A stretch of 64,000 nucleotides of DNA from Balanoglossus misakiensis (taxonomy: Eukaryota; Hemichordata). Below, piece after piece: positions 13,401 through 28,400 of the stretch. The stretch's first letter is position 1; the number at the start of each line of letters is the position of its first letter. The position numbers were made by a program, and so were the translations under genes. Location: positions 5,890,001-5,954,000 of the forward strand of contig CM082596.2 in assembly GCA_040954595.2 (NCBI GenBank), in the 5' to 3' direction. The notes below the pieces were generated by a model, which saw only the letters and a list, made by a program, of their open reading frames with translations, did no database searches and was not told where the DNA came from.

Positions 13401-16400
13401 CTGTATGTTTGCCTTGTGTTATATGTATTATCAAGTTGGTTGAATTATAAACAATGTGGACATCTTTGATGGATCAGTCTAGGATGGGGGTATGTCTGGA
13501 CTAAAATTTGAGCCCTGGAGCCCCAGATATACTTGTGTGGCCATGTTAAGCTAGCCCTGGTCCTACATGTAGTTTGAGCAAGATTAGACGAGATGTTGTT
13601 GTTGGAAGATGTTGATAATTATATTTATGTCAAACCTGAGCATAAGGTACTGACTTCAAATGTGTGACTGTGAGTACATACCAGTACACAGACCAAATCT
13701 TATCCCCCAGAGGATTAATTTTACCAGGGCCAAGTGCTAGATAAATTCTGTGTGTAAACAACAAAATTTCCTGCATCCTTGAGACATACATCATTTCTCT
13801 GCATGTAACCGACTTTGCAGTTGTCTTTGCTGTCTATTACTTCACTTTCACTCTACAAAAATGCTCTGATTATTCATCAGGCAATAGTAAAACAAAGTTT
13901 GAAAGTTATGTAATTCTCCATAATATTATAATCATCATTATCATAGAATGCACTATCTGGTATCCTTTTTGTACTGTTCTCTTACTTTAAATTGCCACTG
14001 AGGGCAGTCTATCGCAAACCTGCTATTGAAGGACAGAGAGGCAGTGTCTCCTGCTTGTCCTATCTCAGAACATATTATTTATAAAGCTTTCTTTTATCAA
14101 GGGAATATGTTTCTGATTTTTTTTGCACTTAGATGTCTGTTTTTCCACAAGCCCAGAATACAGCCCAAACTGGCAATCACACGTACAGTGTACTGTGGGA
14201 GTCTTGCAATAAGCATGATTTACCACATGCAACAGTTTTGTATTGCTGCATGTTCTCTGCATCTCATACTGGCTCTCTTTTCTCTCCATTGCATCTTTCT
14301 CCTTCATCTCTTCCCCTGTGGTATCTCAGGACCGCCACCAAGCCCAACATTTCACCCGAAACCCAACAGCTTGTTGACTCCTTAGAGTCCAAACGAGCAG
14401 CCCGTAGAGAAAGGTACTAGTACCCAACTGCAGTGAACAGAAACGCTTGGGATGTGTTTGGCAAATCTAAAAAGTCTGCATCATAGCATTTGAAGTTAGC
14501 ACGCCTCATTTTCTTACATGTGTCATACACGTGCCTTACTATTATGATAATGTATCTGTTTTTTTCATAAAACCCAACCATTACAGAGGTAAAACTCTCT
14601 GGTTTCAGTGGTCCCGCATGTGAATGAACAACTTGACATGTGGGATTATCACAAAAGGAGAAGATATGCGCATAAATATTTGAATCCACAAGCATCTGCT
14701 GTGATAAATGGAAATGAGTTAAACATGTCTGAAAACATGCTGTATGCAAGTTCCGTACATGTGTATACCGATAAATCATTTATGTGAAAGCGTGACGCTG
14801 TTTGCAGACTTTTCTAAATTGCCATTTCCCGTAAACGCTCCAAGCAATTCTGTATCGGCAGTTCTGACTGCTAGTCAACCTAGATATCATTTTGTCTTCA
14901 CATCTTCATTTGTGATAATGACAAGTGTGTCAGCATGGCTTGGAAACAGAGTGGAAACTTACACCAATAACCAAAAGTTTGCAAATTTGACAAACACAAA
15001 CGCACCAGAAACATACCAGTTGTTACTGTGACTGTAACAGGACTTGCCCTGCAGTACATGCTTTGACAAGCATGTTTTGCCTGCAAGCTATGACATAAAA
15101 ACATCACTTTTTTGCACATGGACACAGCAGTCATTGTTTACCAGTGTGGTAAAATTCACAGATGTGAGTGACTGTTCCTTCTCACATATTGTAAGATATC
15201 TTGGAAAATATTACAGTACATTATTAAGTAATGTACATGTTACTCTATCTAAGTCATTATATTCAGAGGAATCTTTGACATCATTCTAATGTCTACCAAC
15301 CTCTAAGATTCATGTCCAGATTTTGCTGAGCAAGCAGTCACAAATGCAGTACTGTTGGTGTCCATCCTTGCATGGTATGCAGTGATCTCTCTCTGTCAGC
15401 CTGTCAGCTCACCTTTGATCCTCATCTCTCTCCAACTCTGAAAGAAAAAAGATCAGTTGTTTCTTTAGTATTGTGCGCATAATGCATGGTTTGTCACTGC
15501 CTTTTGCAGTTCTACAGTTGGTTGTAGTATTAAAATTGTCCTGAAAATGATGGTTTTCTTTTGCACTGTGAAGAATGGGAATCTGTTGGGGATGAGACAG
15601 GTTATTCAGTATATATGGATCATGTTTAGTTTTATTGGGTCATTCCATTCAGTTGGAACAGTTCATCGGCCAACACCAGAGTGATGATGACCGATGGCTT
15701 GCCATCATCATCTCATCACCCTCTCACCACCACCAACTTTGGTCTAATGCAGCGGTTGGACACATACAGGAAAATGGGGGTTGCAAGGAGTAGTCCTATT
15801 CTCTTGAGAGTTGGTTTCCTCTAAGGGGCAAAACTGTTTTTTCAACATACATTTAGATTTTTAATTTAAGAATATCTTGGAAAAAGTAATTGATAAGACA
15901 ATCCACCAAGTTGTTCTATGCCTTGTTTCTACAATACAAGTAGAACTGCATGAAATGCTCAGTTCTTCTCTACACGGTGTGCACACCCACTAGACATCTA
16001 ATCCTGAGAAACTCATTGTTCTAGCGATTGAAAGCTTATTCAAAATTAACACTTCTCTGATTTATTCACAATATGTGATTAATTTCACAAGTGCACATTT
16101 TTCACATCAATTTTAATGGTTCCACGGAACAAGAAGTTTCTATTAACAGGTGAAAAAATGATACACTGCTAATTAATAATGTGTAATTAAAAGTGTGACA
16201 TTTCTCTCGTTAGGATGAGACAAACAGAGGAGGCATCGTTTGATAGATCGACAGAGGGTCGACTGTCAAGGAGAAGATTGCGTAGGGAAGGAAGTGATGT
16301 CACCATGCCAGCTGCTACAGAAGGTAAGTCGGTGATAGATGCAGTTTCATTAGTGTTTTAAGTGCTTTAACAGAAAAAAAGAGCCTAGGTATTTATACAA

Positions 16401-19400
16401 CATTCCTATTAGATACGAAAACTTTTTGGGGCATTTTCAAATGATCTGATACAACATTGAGTCATGGTGGAGTATTAATTTGGTTCATTGTGTGATACTT
16501 CAATTAAAGCATTATTCATCATTGTTCAGTTCCAGAGACAAAAACAGAAGTGTCTCCAAGGACAGATGTAAGCTCTGCAGAGAGGAGGGCATTGAGAGCC
16601 AAGTCTGCACCGTTCGAAGAACTGCCATCAGCCAGGAAAACGGCGTCTGAACTCCAGGAGTCTCCGGCTCCACACAGGGTGACAGAGAACGACCAGCCGC
16701 ACTCTTTGCATACAAGAAGACCCGTGCCGACTGACACAGAGCGTGTCAAGAGTACGCAAGGAGGTCCGTCCTCTCAAAATGTGCCTTCCGCGGACGTACG
16801 TACTGTTGAGCCCGAGATCAGCAAGAGGAGGTCGAGATCGATAGTAGAGGCTGAAAGGGCAGCTGCTCAGGTTGATGCGAGAACAACACATACACACAAA
16901 GAGGATGAAACGCCAAGTCAACCAACTCATTCGCAAAAACAGGAGAGATTTTCAAAAGACGTAGAGCATGCGACCCATGCAAGACAGCAAAAACCTACCC
17001 CATCCCTGCAAGTGCAGGCACCCACCCCAACACTTGAGAAAGAGAAACCGACCTTTCCTGTGAAAACCACACAAGAACATCCTCCCTCCAGAACAGAAAC
17101 CATCAGTGAAAGGAGACAGAGATTTTACCAAGTAGAGTCAGGTGCCAGCACTGAGTCGCCAGCTGCAGACAGGAGGCATATTTTCCAGAGCCGAGACTCT
17201 GAGACATCGATAGGATCGTCTACTGCACCCCTGGAATCCCCAAGCGATTCAGATTCCGTAGTGTCTTCCATTGCATCTGATATCGTCCGAGGAATGTCCC
17301 CCCGGAGTCTGGAAATATTGGAGAGGAGGAGGAAGAGAAAAGAGGAGAAGAAAGCAGCCAGGAGACGATCGACTTTGAACACTCCAGAGAAAGGTAAACT
17401 TTCTTACAAAATTTTGTTTTTCAACTGTTTCTCTAGTTGTTAATCTTTTCTGTGCTCTTTAAAAACAGTTGAAAATCAGTGTGAATGATTTCTGGATATT
17501 GGCAGTGTGTACTATTTATCACGTTCAAGCACAGTACTACATTTTAGACTGAGAAGTCTGTACAGCTGATCCTCCTATGGTTACTTTTCCTGTCACAGAT
17601 GTTGAAGGAGTTTCAGCAGAGAGTGAAAGCGCTGAGAAATCCGGAGATGATTCTGACATCAAGCACACATTCAAAGGGAGGCAACACCAGCTGAGTCCTG
17701 CAAGTAGCTTTGACGAGGTGAAGAAAAATGAGAGTGACAAACAATCAACTGTTCAGCAAAAAGTAAGCTCTGCTGTTTGTCAGTGATGAAGTTCTGCACG
17801 GGGGAACTTTTCATGTTTAATGTTCGGTCACATGAAAATTGTGATCAGTTGCCCGTAACAGATATATACAAGTGGTTCAGTACAGTGTGATGAAAAAAAG
17901 TCTTCTTTGCATTGTATACACATGTACAAAATAACAAAAGTAACATACTGTACTCAATATGGCCATAGATGGCGGACTTTCAGGATAATCCAGATGGTTG
18001 ACAAGTGATTCTAAAATAGGCAGCTTCTCATTTGAGACATGAGCAATGATATCTTCTATTGCAAGAAGTGGCAATATTGTTTGGTGACAATGATTTTCCT
18101 GTGTGATTTTTACAGACAGAGAAGCCGGAGAAAAAAGAAGAGCCTGAAGATGAAGTAGATGCTGGCAACCAAAAAGACGTCAAAGTTCATAAGCAGCTGA
18201 CATCACCAGATGAAACAACCGCTGCTGTGGTACTAAAGAAGGATGAAGTGGAACGCAGGAAGGCCCTTAGAGAGCAGGCAGTGCAGCAAGAAAGTCCAGC
18301 TGCTTCGGCCAAACCGGTGAAAAAGCAAGGACAAATCGCAGAGGGGAAGCAAACTAAGAAGTTAATGGAGAGGTTTGAGAAGGCTGCCACCGAGCGGAAA
18401 GGTAAAGCTCTGGCTCAGAGGGTTGAGGAGAGTCAAGCTTTGCTAAAACAGGTGCCAAAGGAGACCGCTAAGAGCCCAGTCGAGAAAGAACAGGAGAAGG
18501 CTAAAGAGCCAGAAAAAACAAAAGAACTGGTGAAACCTAAGGAAGAGGTTGCTGTTCCTGCAAAAGAGAAAGTTACTGTGAAGAAAGATGAGACAAAGCC
18601 TGAGCCCGTAACTGTGAAGAAGTTGGACCTTTCAAAAGAAAAGCCAAAGGAAGCCAAAGATCAGAGGAAGGAATCTGCAATGAAAGCAGTGGTTTCAGCT
18701 CAGAAAGACGAGAACGGGAAAAAACAACCAAGCAAGGGTGATGCTGATAAAACGAAAGTGATCGTCAGGCGCAGGGTCAAATCGCCAACCAAATCAGCCG
18801 AGCCTGTCAAGGTCAGGAAGCAGGCCGAGAATGAACAGAGGCGAGGGTCAATCTCATCAGATTCCTCCGCCTCCAGTTCAAGGTCCGGCATAAGAAAGAA
18901 GGATGAAACAAGGAGACCTATCTCTCCGACGAAAAAGGAATTCGTCGGTCTACCTTCTAAAAAGTCATCTAGGAGGCCACTTTCAGACACCTCGGCAGTG
19001 AACGCAAAGATTGACACAGGCCTGGGAAGTCGATCGGTCACCGACCCTGCCATCAGGAGTTCAAGGATTGAACAGAAACTGCAGGAGAAGGCGACGGAGA
19101 AGGTACAATCGCACACGCCGAGGAGAGCCGTGTCTCCAGAAAAGAAAGTGAAGGCAGACGCAAAGCAGGCCAGGGTAAACGGTACAGCCAAGAAAGAAAC
19201 GGAAAGAAAACCAGCGTCCCGGCTAGGGCTGCAGAGAAAGGATTCCCCGCTCAGCAGCACGGACGAGGAGATGGCCGCTCAGAAGAAGCACACCCGAAAG
19301 CGGCCCGTGATTCCGACCGTCTTGAAAGAAGCCGAGACCAGAAGGCATTCTCCGGAGCCGTGGCGCCGCAAGACCGCGGGATCAGACTCGTCGGATAGCG

Positions 19401-22400
19401 ACAGCAGGAGACGGAGGTCCGTGAGGAGCTCGGGATCGGAAAAAGAGGATAGAGTGAAGCGACGGGAGGTCCAGACGCCAACAATAAAAGAGTCCAAAGC
19501 TGTCACCCCGAGAGGAAAGGAAGTCAGTAAGAGCAGGGGGAAAGAAGTGAAGCCAGCACAGGGTGAAGTGACAACAAAGAAAACCAAAGAGGTCCAAGAA
19601 GGACCAAAGGTTCAAGAAACATCGAAGGTGCCAGAAAGCGCCAAGACTAAAGAACCTAAGAGAGAAGAAACAGTAGAGAGCAAACCAACCCGGGTACATG
19701 CTAGATCTAAAGTAGATGGAACAGTGGAGAAAAAATCATCACCAGTCGAACACAAACCCAGAGTAGACGAGAAAGTACCAGTTGCGGAGAAGAGAGCAGC
19801 CCAAGTAGATACTAAACCCAAGCTGAGTGAGGAAATAGGAAAAAGTTCAACTAAGGCAGAGCAGAGAGCCGGTGAACAAGTTGAAAAGAAACCAACCCAT
19901 GTAGAAACCAAACCGATGGAAAGGCCCACTAAACTAGAAGTGAAATCTCCAGAAAGACACCCCATAGTAATGAAATCACCAAGTTTAGATAGTCCCTCTG
20001 ACAGAGACGTCAACAGAGGTTTTCTGTCCGTGGACAGAGGCAGCAAGTCATCGCTGAGGAGAACGTCGTCTTTTAAGACGAAGAAGGAGATTGAGAAGGA
20101 AGAGCAGAAGTTGGATACAAAGAAGAGTGCGCTGTTGACAAAGGATACGCAGCTGTTGGAGCTGATGAGGGAGAGAGCTCGGAAAATCGAAGAGGAAGAG
20201 GATGAAGAGATGTTCCGGCAAGCGGAAGAGGAGCTCAGGTACGGGATGGCCTCTGACGAGAACCGGGAAGAGCTCACGCCCGAGCAGTTAGTCGAGAGAC
20301 GGATCGAGAAACCCAAAAAACTGGACATCTCAATCTGGGAGAAGCAGACAGACAGCCCACCCACACAGGCAAGGCCTCAGCGACTCGGGAGGTTGAGGGG
20401 TCACCGGGGCAAAACCATCGACATCGGGGAGGTCAGGATGGCAGCCGAGGAAGCGGCCAGAGAGGCTGGCAAAAGAGTGGAGGAGTCGCCCAGGAAAGCT
20501 GTGGAAGAGAAAGGGCTCGAGGAGAGAAAGAGTGTGGACAGAGTGGAGGGAAAACCACCAAAGAAACCTGAAGTTGCATCTCAAGTAGCCGAGAAAAGTC
20601 CAGATAAGGAGGCCACGGTGAAACCAGCAGTGGAGAGGGTGCCCGTGCTAGACAGACGCAAGGAAATACGGTCGCACCAGGAAAAACTGGAAGACACTAA
20701 AAAAGTGGATGAAAAACCAACTGAAAGGTAAATTACCATCTATTTGAATGTCTTTAACCTGTTCTTTGCAAATTTGTACAGGACTGTGGTGTATGTCAGC
20801 ATTGTCCACATTTATGTGGACTTAGAGCCTAACCGATGAGTTGAGGTGTGGCAGAAATATGACTTCAGTGAGAAAAGTTGCCCATTTTTGGTATTGTGGT
20901 CAACAATATTTGCACTTTAACATAGCGGCACTTGTTGGTTAGATTGTATGTTGAATGAGTTTTGTTGGTCTATTTCATGGACGGATGGGACCAGTGGTTT
21001 TGTGTTTTTGCAGTTGTGGGTGTTCGTACAGACAAAACCACAAAGTACCTAAGGGTCATTTTTTCAAAGCAGTCTTTTGGCCAGGAATTGGTGGAAACTA
21101 TGCTGAGTAACGAAAATGCTACTGGTGTGTGGTAGATTATTTCACAGGGCATTCACCTTTCACAAACTGACACTTCAACTCAGTCTTCTCTTTTCGCTTG
21201 CATCTTTCTCTCTTCCTCTTTCATGTTTCTCACTTCTCTCCATCCAAACCAACCGGCTCATTCTATTGTAGCATCCGATCCCCCACCACCTTTGAAGCCC
21301 TGATAGACTCCGATCATCACACGCCGACATCAGGCACCACCATGCAAATCGAGCACATGCCGCATGTGCAGATGACAAAGAGCCGACTACGCAGACAGAG
21401 TCCAAGGTAGCTTTCTGTGAAATGCACTTGTATTTGCATGCGTGTGTGTCTCTCTCTCTCTCTCTCTCTCTAAAATACGTGGTTTTTACACTAACAGCTT
21501 TGGTTTTTAGTGTGGCTTGCAGTTGCCTGATGCATTCATCTCTTAAGGATGTTTGCACACTATAAATAACATTCAACTTGTCTCTCCCCATAGGATTACA
21601 TTCAGCATTGCTAGAAAACCCATTTCTACCATGTAACGATAGATAAATTTCAATGTTAGGCTGTCAGTTTATAAAATTGTTGCTGATAGGCAATGTTATC
21701 TGCCTTCAGGAATTCTGAGCAGAAAAAATAACCCAAACCAACTCTGTAAATGATAAAACAGCCATCTGAATCACAACAATTGTTGATAACACACCACCTC
21801 TGCAATGGTTGTCAAGGTGCCATCTGGTCTTCAGTTGAAACCTATTCACATGTAAAAGTAATTGGCCAGACTCGCCTCATTTCAAGGTGAAGAGATTTCC
21901 TTATTTGTTAAATTTGAATCCACTATACAAGTAATGTAAATAAGATTTCCTTGGGATGTGCTGCTTTACTGTTTGGGTCTGCGTTTCAAAACAGACTTGT
22001 GTCTGATTCTGATTTCTCTCCACCTTCTGCGACCATCATGTATTTAATTGGGGATTCATTCTCACCAGGTTGAAGGTTGAAATCCGTGATACAGGCTGGT
22101 ATCAACAACACAGTTCTGATCTTTCTTATCATGGGTAATGAAATCACCCTAATTAGCATTCATTTGGTGAAGCGATACAGATACAGCCAAACAGCATCAT
22201 AGATATCACCTGCATCATAGATATCACCTGAAGCCAATAACAACACCTGTCTACCATTTCTCTGATATTATACCAGCCCTGCAGTTTCGATAAATCATCT
22301 GGAATCTCTCTTGCTCATTCGAAAATAGTTTTAAATCTCCTACAAAATTAGGCTATAAAACATAAAAAGCAAAATGTACGTAAATCCTGTTATTTCGATT

Positions 22401-25400
22401 CATAAAATCTGTTCCATTCTGTAATATGCAATTGTAGGTGTTTAGATTCTACAAGGCATTTCTATATGATTTCCATATCCGTTTTCCCCTTTGCTTTGGT
22501 TAAACCCAAAATTTTGTCAACAGTGATATTTAATCCATCCATGACCATGAACATCGGGACTGAAAGGGTTCACGGAAGGCAACAAAACTTCAAGACGTGA
22601 TCGAGCCAAAAGGCTAAGGTTTCAGCACGCACATCCCCCGGCACAAGAATCCCCTGTCAGGGCCATTGGCACAAAAAGTCAATCTGGTGACTGTGTATGC
22701 TTTTTTTTCTATTTCAGCCAGTGTTTGTCAGAATGTTTTCACAGGCACACTCTACATATTTGTTGAGTGGCCATGGTTTTCATAAAAGCCTCAAAATCCT
22801 TCCCCACAGAATGAATGAATTTCTCCAGACGGTTTATACCTACACACAAACCGCGTCTTCAAATAACCACAGTGACAATATTAGCGAAAAATAAATGGTT
22901 TGGGTTAGGACACTATCCTTTGAGGTTTAGATACTGTGCAAGCATTAAGCCTTATTACTTCAGACCTTATCAAAAGGAAAGAAAACACAATTCAACAAAA
23001 GATTGCCAATACAAATACCCCCTTATTAAATCATCCTTAGCTCCCTATAAAATGAGTAACTATGGAATAACCTTCAACAGACCTATGGTGGGTTAGTTTA
23101 CTTTGTTTGCAGCCCGGGGGTGGGAAGGTTGAAGATGGGCTGACTGTTTTGTTGAACGCAAAGTTGGTTTCTGAGCAAACTTAAAGGGCTCTTTTATGGC
23201 CATTCATCTTATATCATTACTATTATGCGGGGCTGTGTGTACATCGTAAAGACGTCTCCTTCAAGTAACAGTGCCCAAGTCCTTGTGGTTTGGATCTGTA
23301 GGCGCACACTGCTTATTAACTTTGCGAGATCAACATGTCTATATAGCCCCAGCCATGGCGCTGAACCAAAACTCAGTCGACTTCGTTGACCAAAACTGCA
23401 ACGAGCAGATCGTCAAGAAGCGTGTTCGGATATTAGTAGATGCTTTCGATAAAATCTGCACCACTAATGGGGTGAGTCGAGTCTCCCGGCAAACAGGCAA
23501 CAGACCCTCCGTCAGGTATGTCAGCATGATGATCTGTCAATCCTCGCATTTAATAATGTCAAGATTTTAATCGGGATTTCGCAGCTTATCAGAAAAATCT
23601 CCTAAATGCCGCTTGTGTGTGTGTGAGCCTTCTTCTCACATTTAACCGAAAATTCTTTGAGGATCATCGGTGGTGTGGGAGGTTTAATTTAAAACTTGTA
23701 GACAGAGTCATATATCTTCACTTAAAGACCCTCTTCAAGATTGTTAGGTCAGTGAGTAGAATGGGGTAGTGTAATAATTTTGAGGTTTTATGCGACAGTA
23801 ACATTTTCAATTACTGTGAGAAAAACGCACAGAGAACTGCATTTATATGTTTTGCCTAGAGTGACTAAGATTCACTTAAAAGACAAAAAAGAGCAGAAAA
23901 ATGAATGATTTGACACAGATCTTTAGCCTGTCTCAGCAACATGACCCGTCAGATGAAAAATTGTCCCCAGTTTATGTAATTTTTACCAGCATCTTGTAAT
24001 AATATCCAGTACCTGGTACCTTATCCAGTACTGTACACAGATATGTTTGTCTACAGTCTGACCGGCCAATGTTTTTGTGTGCAGTCGGAATGGCCGCTCT
24101 GTATAGCCATAAGTCTTTTGTCATTTTAGTCCTCTCAAAATTTTATATAGGTTTTTTCAATTTGACCACACCTTCTTCACAATAGGCTTTCACAAACACC
24201 TGTCAAATTTCTATTAGCTTTCAAACAAATGTTGATCTAGGTTCGTGATAGAAGGAAAGTGTGACGTAAATTGGAGCCAGAGCAAACTCTATAACTACTT
24301 ACAAAGATTTCACATATCAAGTCACAAATTAGAGAATTTTATCACCATTATATACAGCCTGTCACTAGTGTTCAACCATACTCACTCAGATTATAAACAA
24401 GGAAAAGCTGACGCAAGCCAGGGACGACTTACAAACGAGGAAATGTTCAAATCGAGTGGCATAGTAATTTATCATAGAACAAGTGTTTTCTGAATGTTCA
24501 CAGAAACTTTTCACAAGATTGCAAGCACAAGTCATATAGTATTCTCTGTATGGTTCAGCACTGACTATTATAGTCCCTGTCAACAGGTGGCTCAATATAC
24601 CTGATAATATTACTAGGTAGGCATATTCTCTGGCGCCTTTAAGATAAGATACTGAGATATCCCAGCGTTGATTTGGATGTGAGTATCGCAGATGTTAGGC
24701 ATTCCTACCCACTGTAGTCAAAACAAGCTTGCTACGAATGTTAATTAAATGTACTTCACAGTTGATTAGTCACCAGATACAGTCCTTACTTTGCTCCTGG
24801 AGAAAATCAATTAATCGTTTTTATTTTCCCACTCATTTCTAGGGTGAATCTTATCAGTTTTCTATAAAACTAAAATGATACATTAAAACCTGTCTAAACT
24901 GAACCCTGTCTAATCTGGAAACCTGTCTATAGCAAACACATTTTCCTGTCCCTCTGACATAGAACCACATGTTTAAAGAACCTCTACCAACCGGACACCT
25001 CTGCAAACTTGACAATTACTTCAGTCCCTTTGGTGTTCGGTTTAGACAGGTTTCACTGTGTTTTAGTTATTGAAAATCCTAGCAAGCTAAATGTGTCTGG
25101 ATTTACCAATATCAAGCAAAGATGAAATTTTACATTCTATTTACAGATCTTGACAGTAAGCGTTAGGCTTTAGATACCAGTAATGTTTGTTGCCATAACA
25201 TGATGTTATATGCTTGCATGCAAGTCCGGTGATAAGATTGCGGTGGTAACATTCCAACAAACAATCTAATCTAATGTGACGTTGAGCCCATTCATAGATA
25301 CCAGAAAAATCTTAATCAAGATTTCCATCCATTGAGCAGAACACAATTGTCAAAGTGGTCCATACGCAGACGATAACCTTGTCTGTTGTCGCTGATTTCA

Positions 25401-28400
25401 CCGTCATAGCCTGGTCAACATTTCAACTTTCACTTCCAAGTTCCATTTTCCAAGGGACTGTGCTAGCATGCGTGATCCTGTGTTAAGATCAAGGCAGTTG
25501 TACTCACTGTGTACAAGACAATAGACTACAAAAAGTCCTGTGTTTGGATGAAGGTGGCCGCATTCACCGAATGCAAGACAATAGCCATAATGGCTCATAC
25601 GTAAACCATGGCCTTGTCCATGTTTTGACCACCTCGTTCAAGTTGTTGTCAAGTTTTCATCCTTCACCTTGAGTAGAAGAACAGAGCGCAGTCAAGTTCA
25701 TGGACAGATGGGTTTCATTCCAAATTTCTCCAACCCTGACAGAATGGTTTAGTCCATCAGTAGAGTGATGACACCCAAGTACTTGACCAGAGACAAGACA
25801 AGAGTAACAGTCCTCACTTTAAATACAGGACAATTCAAATTTTGGCCAGCATTAAGCCTCCTTCGTTACCAGACCAAAGGGGTTCACCTAGTACCTCTGG
25901 TCCATATTATTTTCAACCAACTGAAGCCTTCACCTTTTCAAGACCGACACAAACTGTCCCCATTTAATACTCTTGCAGATAAACAATGAACCAAAAATCA
26001 ACAAGTGTTCAATTTATCAAGTGGACGATAATCACAAACTTCGTGACACGAAGTTAATACACCACCCAGTGAAGCAGATATTGCAACATGAATTTCCTGG
26101 AAAGTTTGAATCACTTCCGAATTGTCCTTATTTTCCCAGATACAGATCGGAATTACATGTAGCACATGTTGTTTGGGAATTGACTTGTTGAAAGCAATTG
26201 AGCAAGAACAAAAAGCACTTATGACTAATCTTGTGCCCTTTCAACAGTTTTTAGCACATTTTTGTCACACACGTATTTAGCGTATTGCCGCCATTGAAAC
26301 AAAATAGAGTTCAGTTGACAGTGCAGTGTTAGTTACCTCTGGTTCACTATACAAAGGTCAGCCCTCACCTGTGACAACAACGGGTGAAACCAAAGCACAG
26401 GGGGTGAACAGCATTTCCCGTACGTACGCACATTGAACTTTTATCAGCGAAAATAACAACAAACAGCAGAATAGTGATAAACACGTTTACCTCCAGTGTG
26501 TATGGTAGCTAAACCTTTTCATTTAAATTAGGTAGTAAAACCATCCTTGGTGAACTGGCTTTAGAAAAATCCATCAGCAGAATTCCTCTTGTTGCCTGTT
26601 CCTCAACACGTCATAGTTTTATGATATAAATCTATCATGCCATCCTTTTCAGTTTGATAAATAGGACAATAAAATCGTCCTTCGCGGGGCGGTCAGTGAA
26701 CTGTACTGGGACAGCGCGGAACAGAAATGATGACATCATCCCTATGGGAAAACTCCATTTCCTACAAAACTGCACACGCATTGCCGTTGTGGGTAAATGA
26801 CGTAGTTGGGATTTTTGTCAGGTGCCAGCAATGGTGGATTCACCGGACCCACTGAAAATGTGTTACCGGAGATGTCCAGTAGACAGGACCAGTTCTGTGT
26901 ATGCATAATTTCTTTACACATCACTTGAATATCCCATATAAATATAATAAGTATAGTTTCCCCTGTTTTGGTAAAATACCATCATTTCTGATCACTAATG
27001 AAGCCAGGGTTAAGAGTTGAACGATATCATCCTTTCCTATTCTGCATGAACACAGCCTTGTCCAAATACCACTCTGACCTCTTGGGAGCTAACATCACTG
27101 TAAAAATAAAACAAGCCACCGAGACAGACATGTAATTACAAACACATAATCTGGTTTGAACTTTTAAGCCTGGTATTAGATGCTGTATTCAATAAATCAC
27201 AGCCCTGCGCCACTGTCAATATGTAACAGTTGTTTAAAACGCCAGTCGGCAAACAGTAACAGTAGAATGCAGTAACCCCTGACATCACGTCTGGTTGTAT
27301 AACATTCTAGAACTGGTATTCTCATTTAGTTCTTTTCATTTTGTGTTGTGTTTTTTTAGTCTGAGAACTTTATGAATCCAACATTTACAAGTATTTTATT
27401 GAAAGTGTTTAGCACAGCAGTTATTATTCACCTTTTCGGTTCCATGTCATGGTTCAATTCCAATGTTTTTGGTGGTGTTTTTGGACTTTTTGACTCGCGA
27501 AAAAGGGGGAAAGCTGGTCTGGGAACTGTTTACTTTTCCCTGTGATACAGACAGTTTATATTATAGGTACATGTATGCCCATCTGTCTACACGTCATGCT
27601 TGACACAATGCAGAAGTTTGGATCAGACTCGCATTGATCTGCAATCTTCATTACAAACTTGAATCTGCAAATAAAATCACGCTGCCTTGTTTTGATAGAA
27701 GAGGAATACGGTATTAGCACAACAGAAAGACAGACAGTCCTTGATAGATACTGCATATGCATCCATGCTTGTTATTATTCAACCATTGTTTTCACTTTAA
27801 CAAAAGTGTCCCCTCTTTTTTTCCCCTCTCTCTCTCCACATTTGCATCGTGCATGCCTCAAATCCCTGCATTGTTTCACGGTTCGTAATTTCCTTTCTGC
27901 GTGTGAATGCATTCCTGGGACGACGAACGTTGTACGCGCATGGCGCTTTTATATGTATACGGCGTCTGTCTGCTACAGACTGACCTTTAAACCGTGGTGT
28001 TTTTGATGGATCACAGTGCTATTAATACGGCAGGGAGTGTTGCTTGTACTACTCAGTGCTAGTCATCGTCTCTGCCGCAACAGCCGCACAAGTGTGAGTG
28101 TTTTAACTCTACGCCACCGACCGAAAGTAACCTTCTTTGCTACTTGTTGCCACTTTCATGCCAGCATGATCCAGTTTGCCGTGCTTTTCTTCCAAGTCTG
28201 TTTTACGGTACTGATTTTACTTGGTGTATATCGGTGGTATGTTTTTATTTTTGTTTTACTTTTTAAGTTCAAGATAGCTGCCACTGTCAGGTGTTTGTGT
28301 GTGTGTGTGTCTATCTGCTTATGTTTTCAATACACTGCCACAAACTTCTATGTTTGGAACGTACACAGTCCTGTTAGAATTGGACATTCTGTAGTTCAGC

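Noticed and set aside
18700-20364. Long - strand open frames (186 and 250 codons) opposite the large supervillin exon
   Set aside because: They are Ser/Phe/Leu-rich mirror frames of the Lys/Glu-rich coding strand, with no splice or start context; compositional shadows.
23347-23515. Treating this as an ordinary internal exon of the long supervillin transcript
   Set aside because: Both upstream AGs leave two bases before the reading frame, while the preceding exon ends in phase 2 and needs one; the frame would break.
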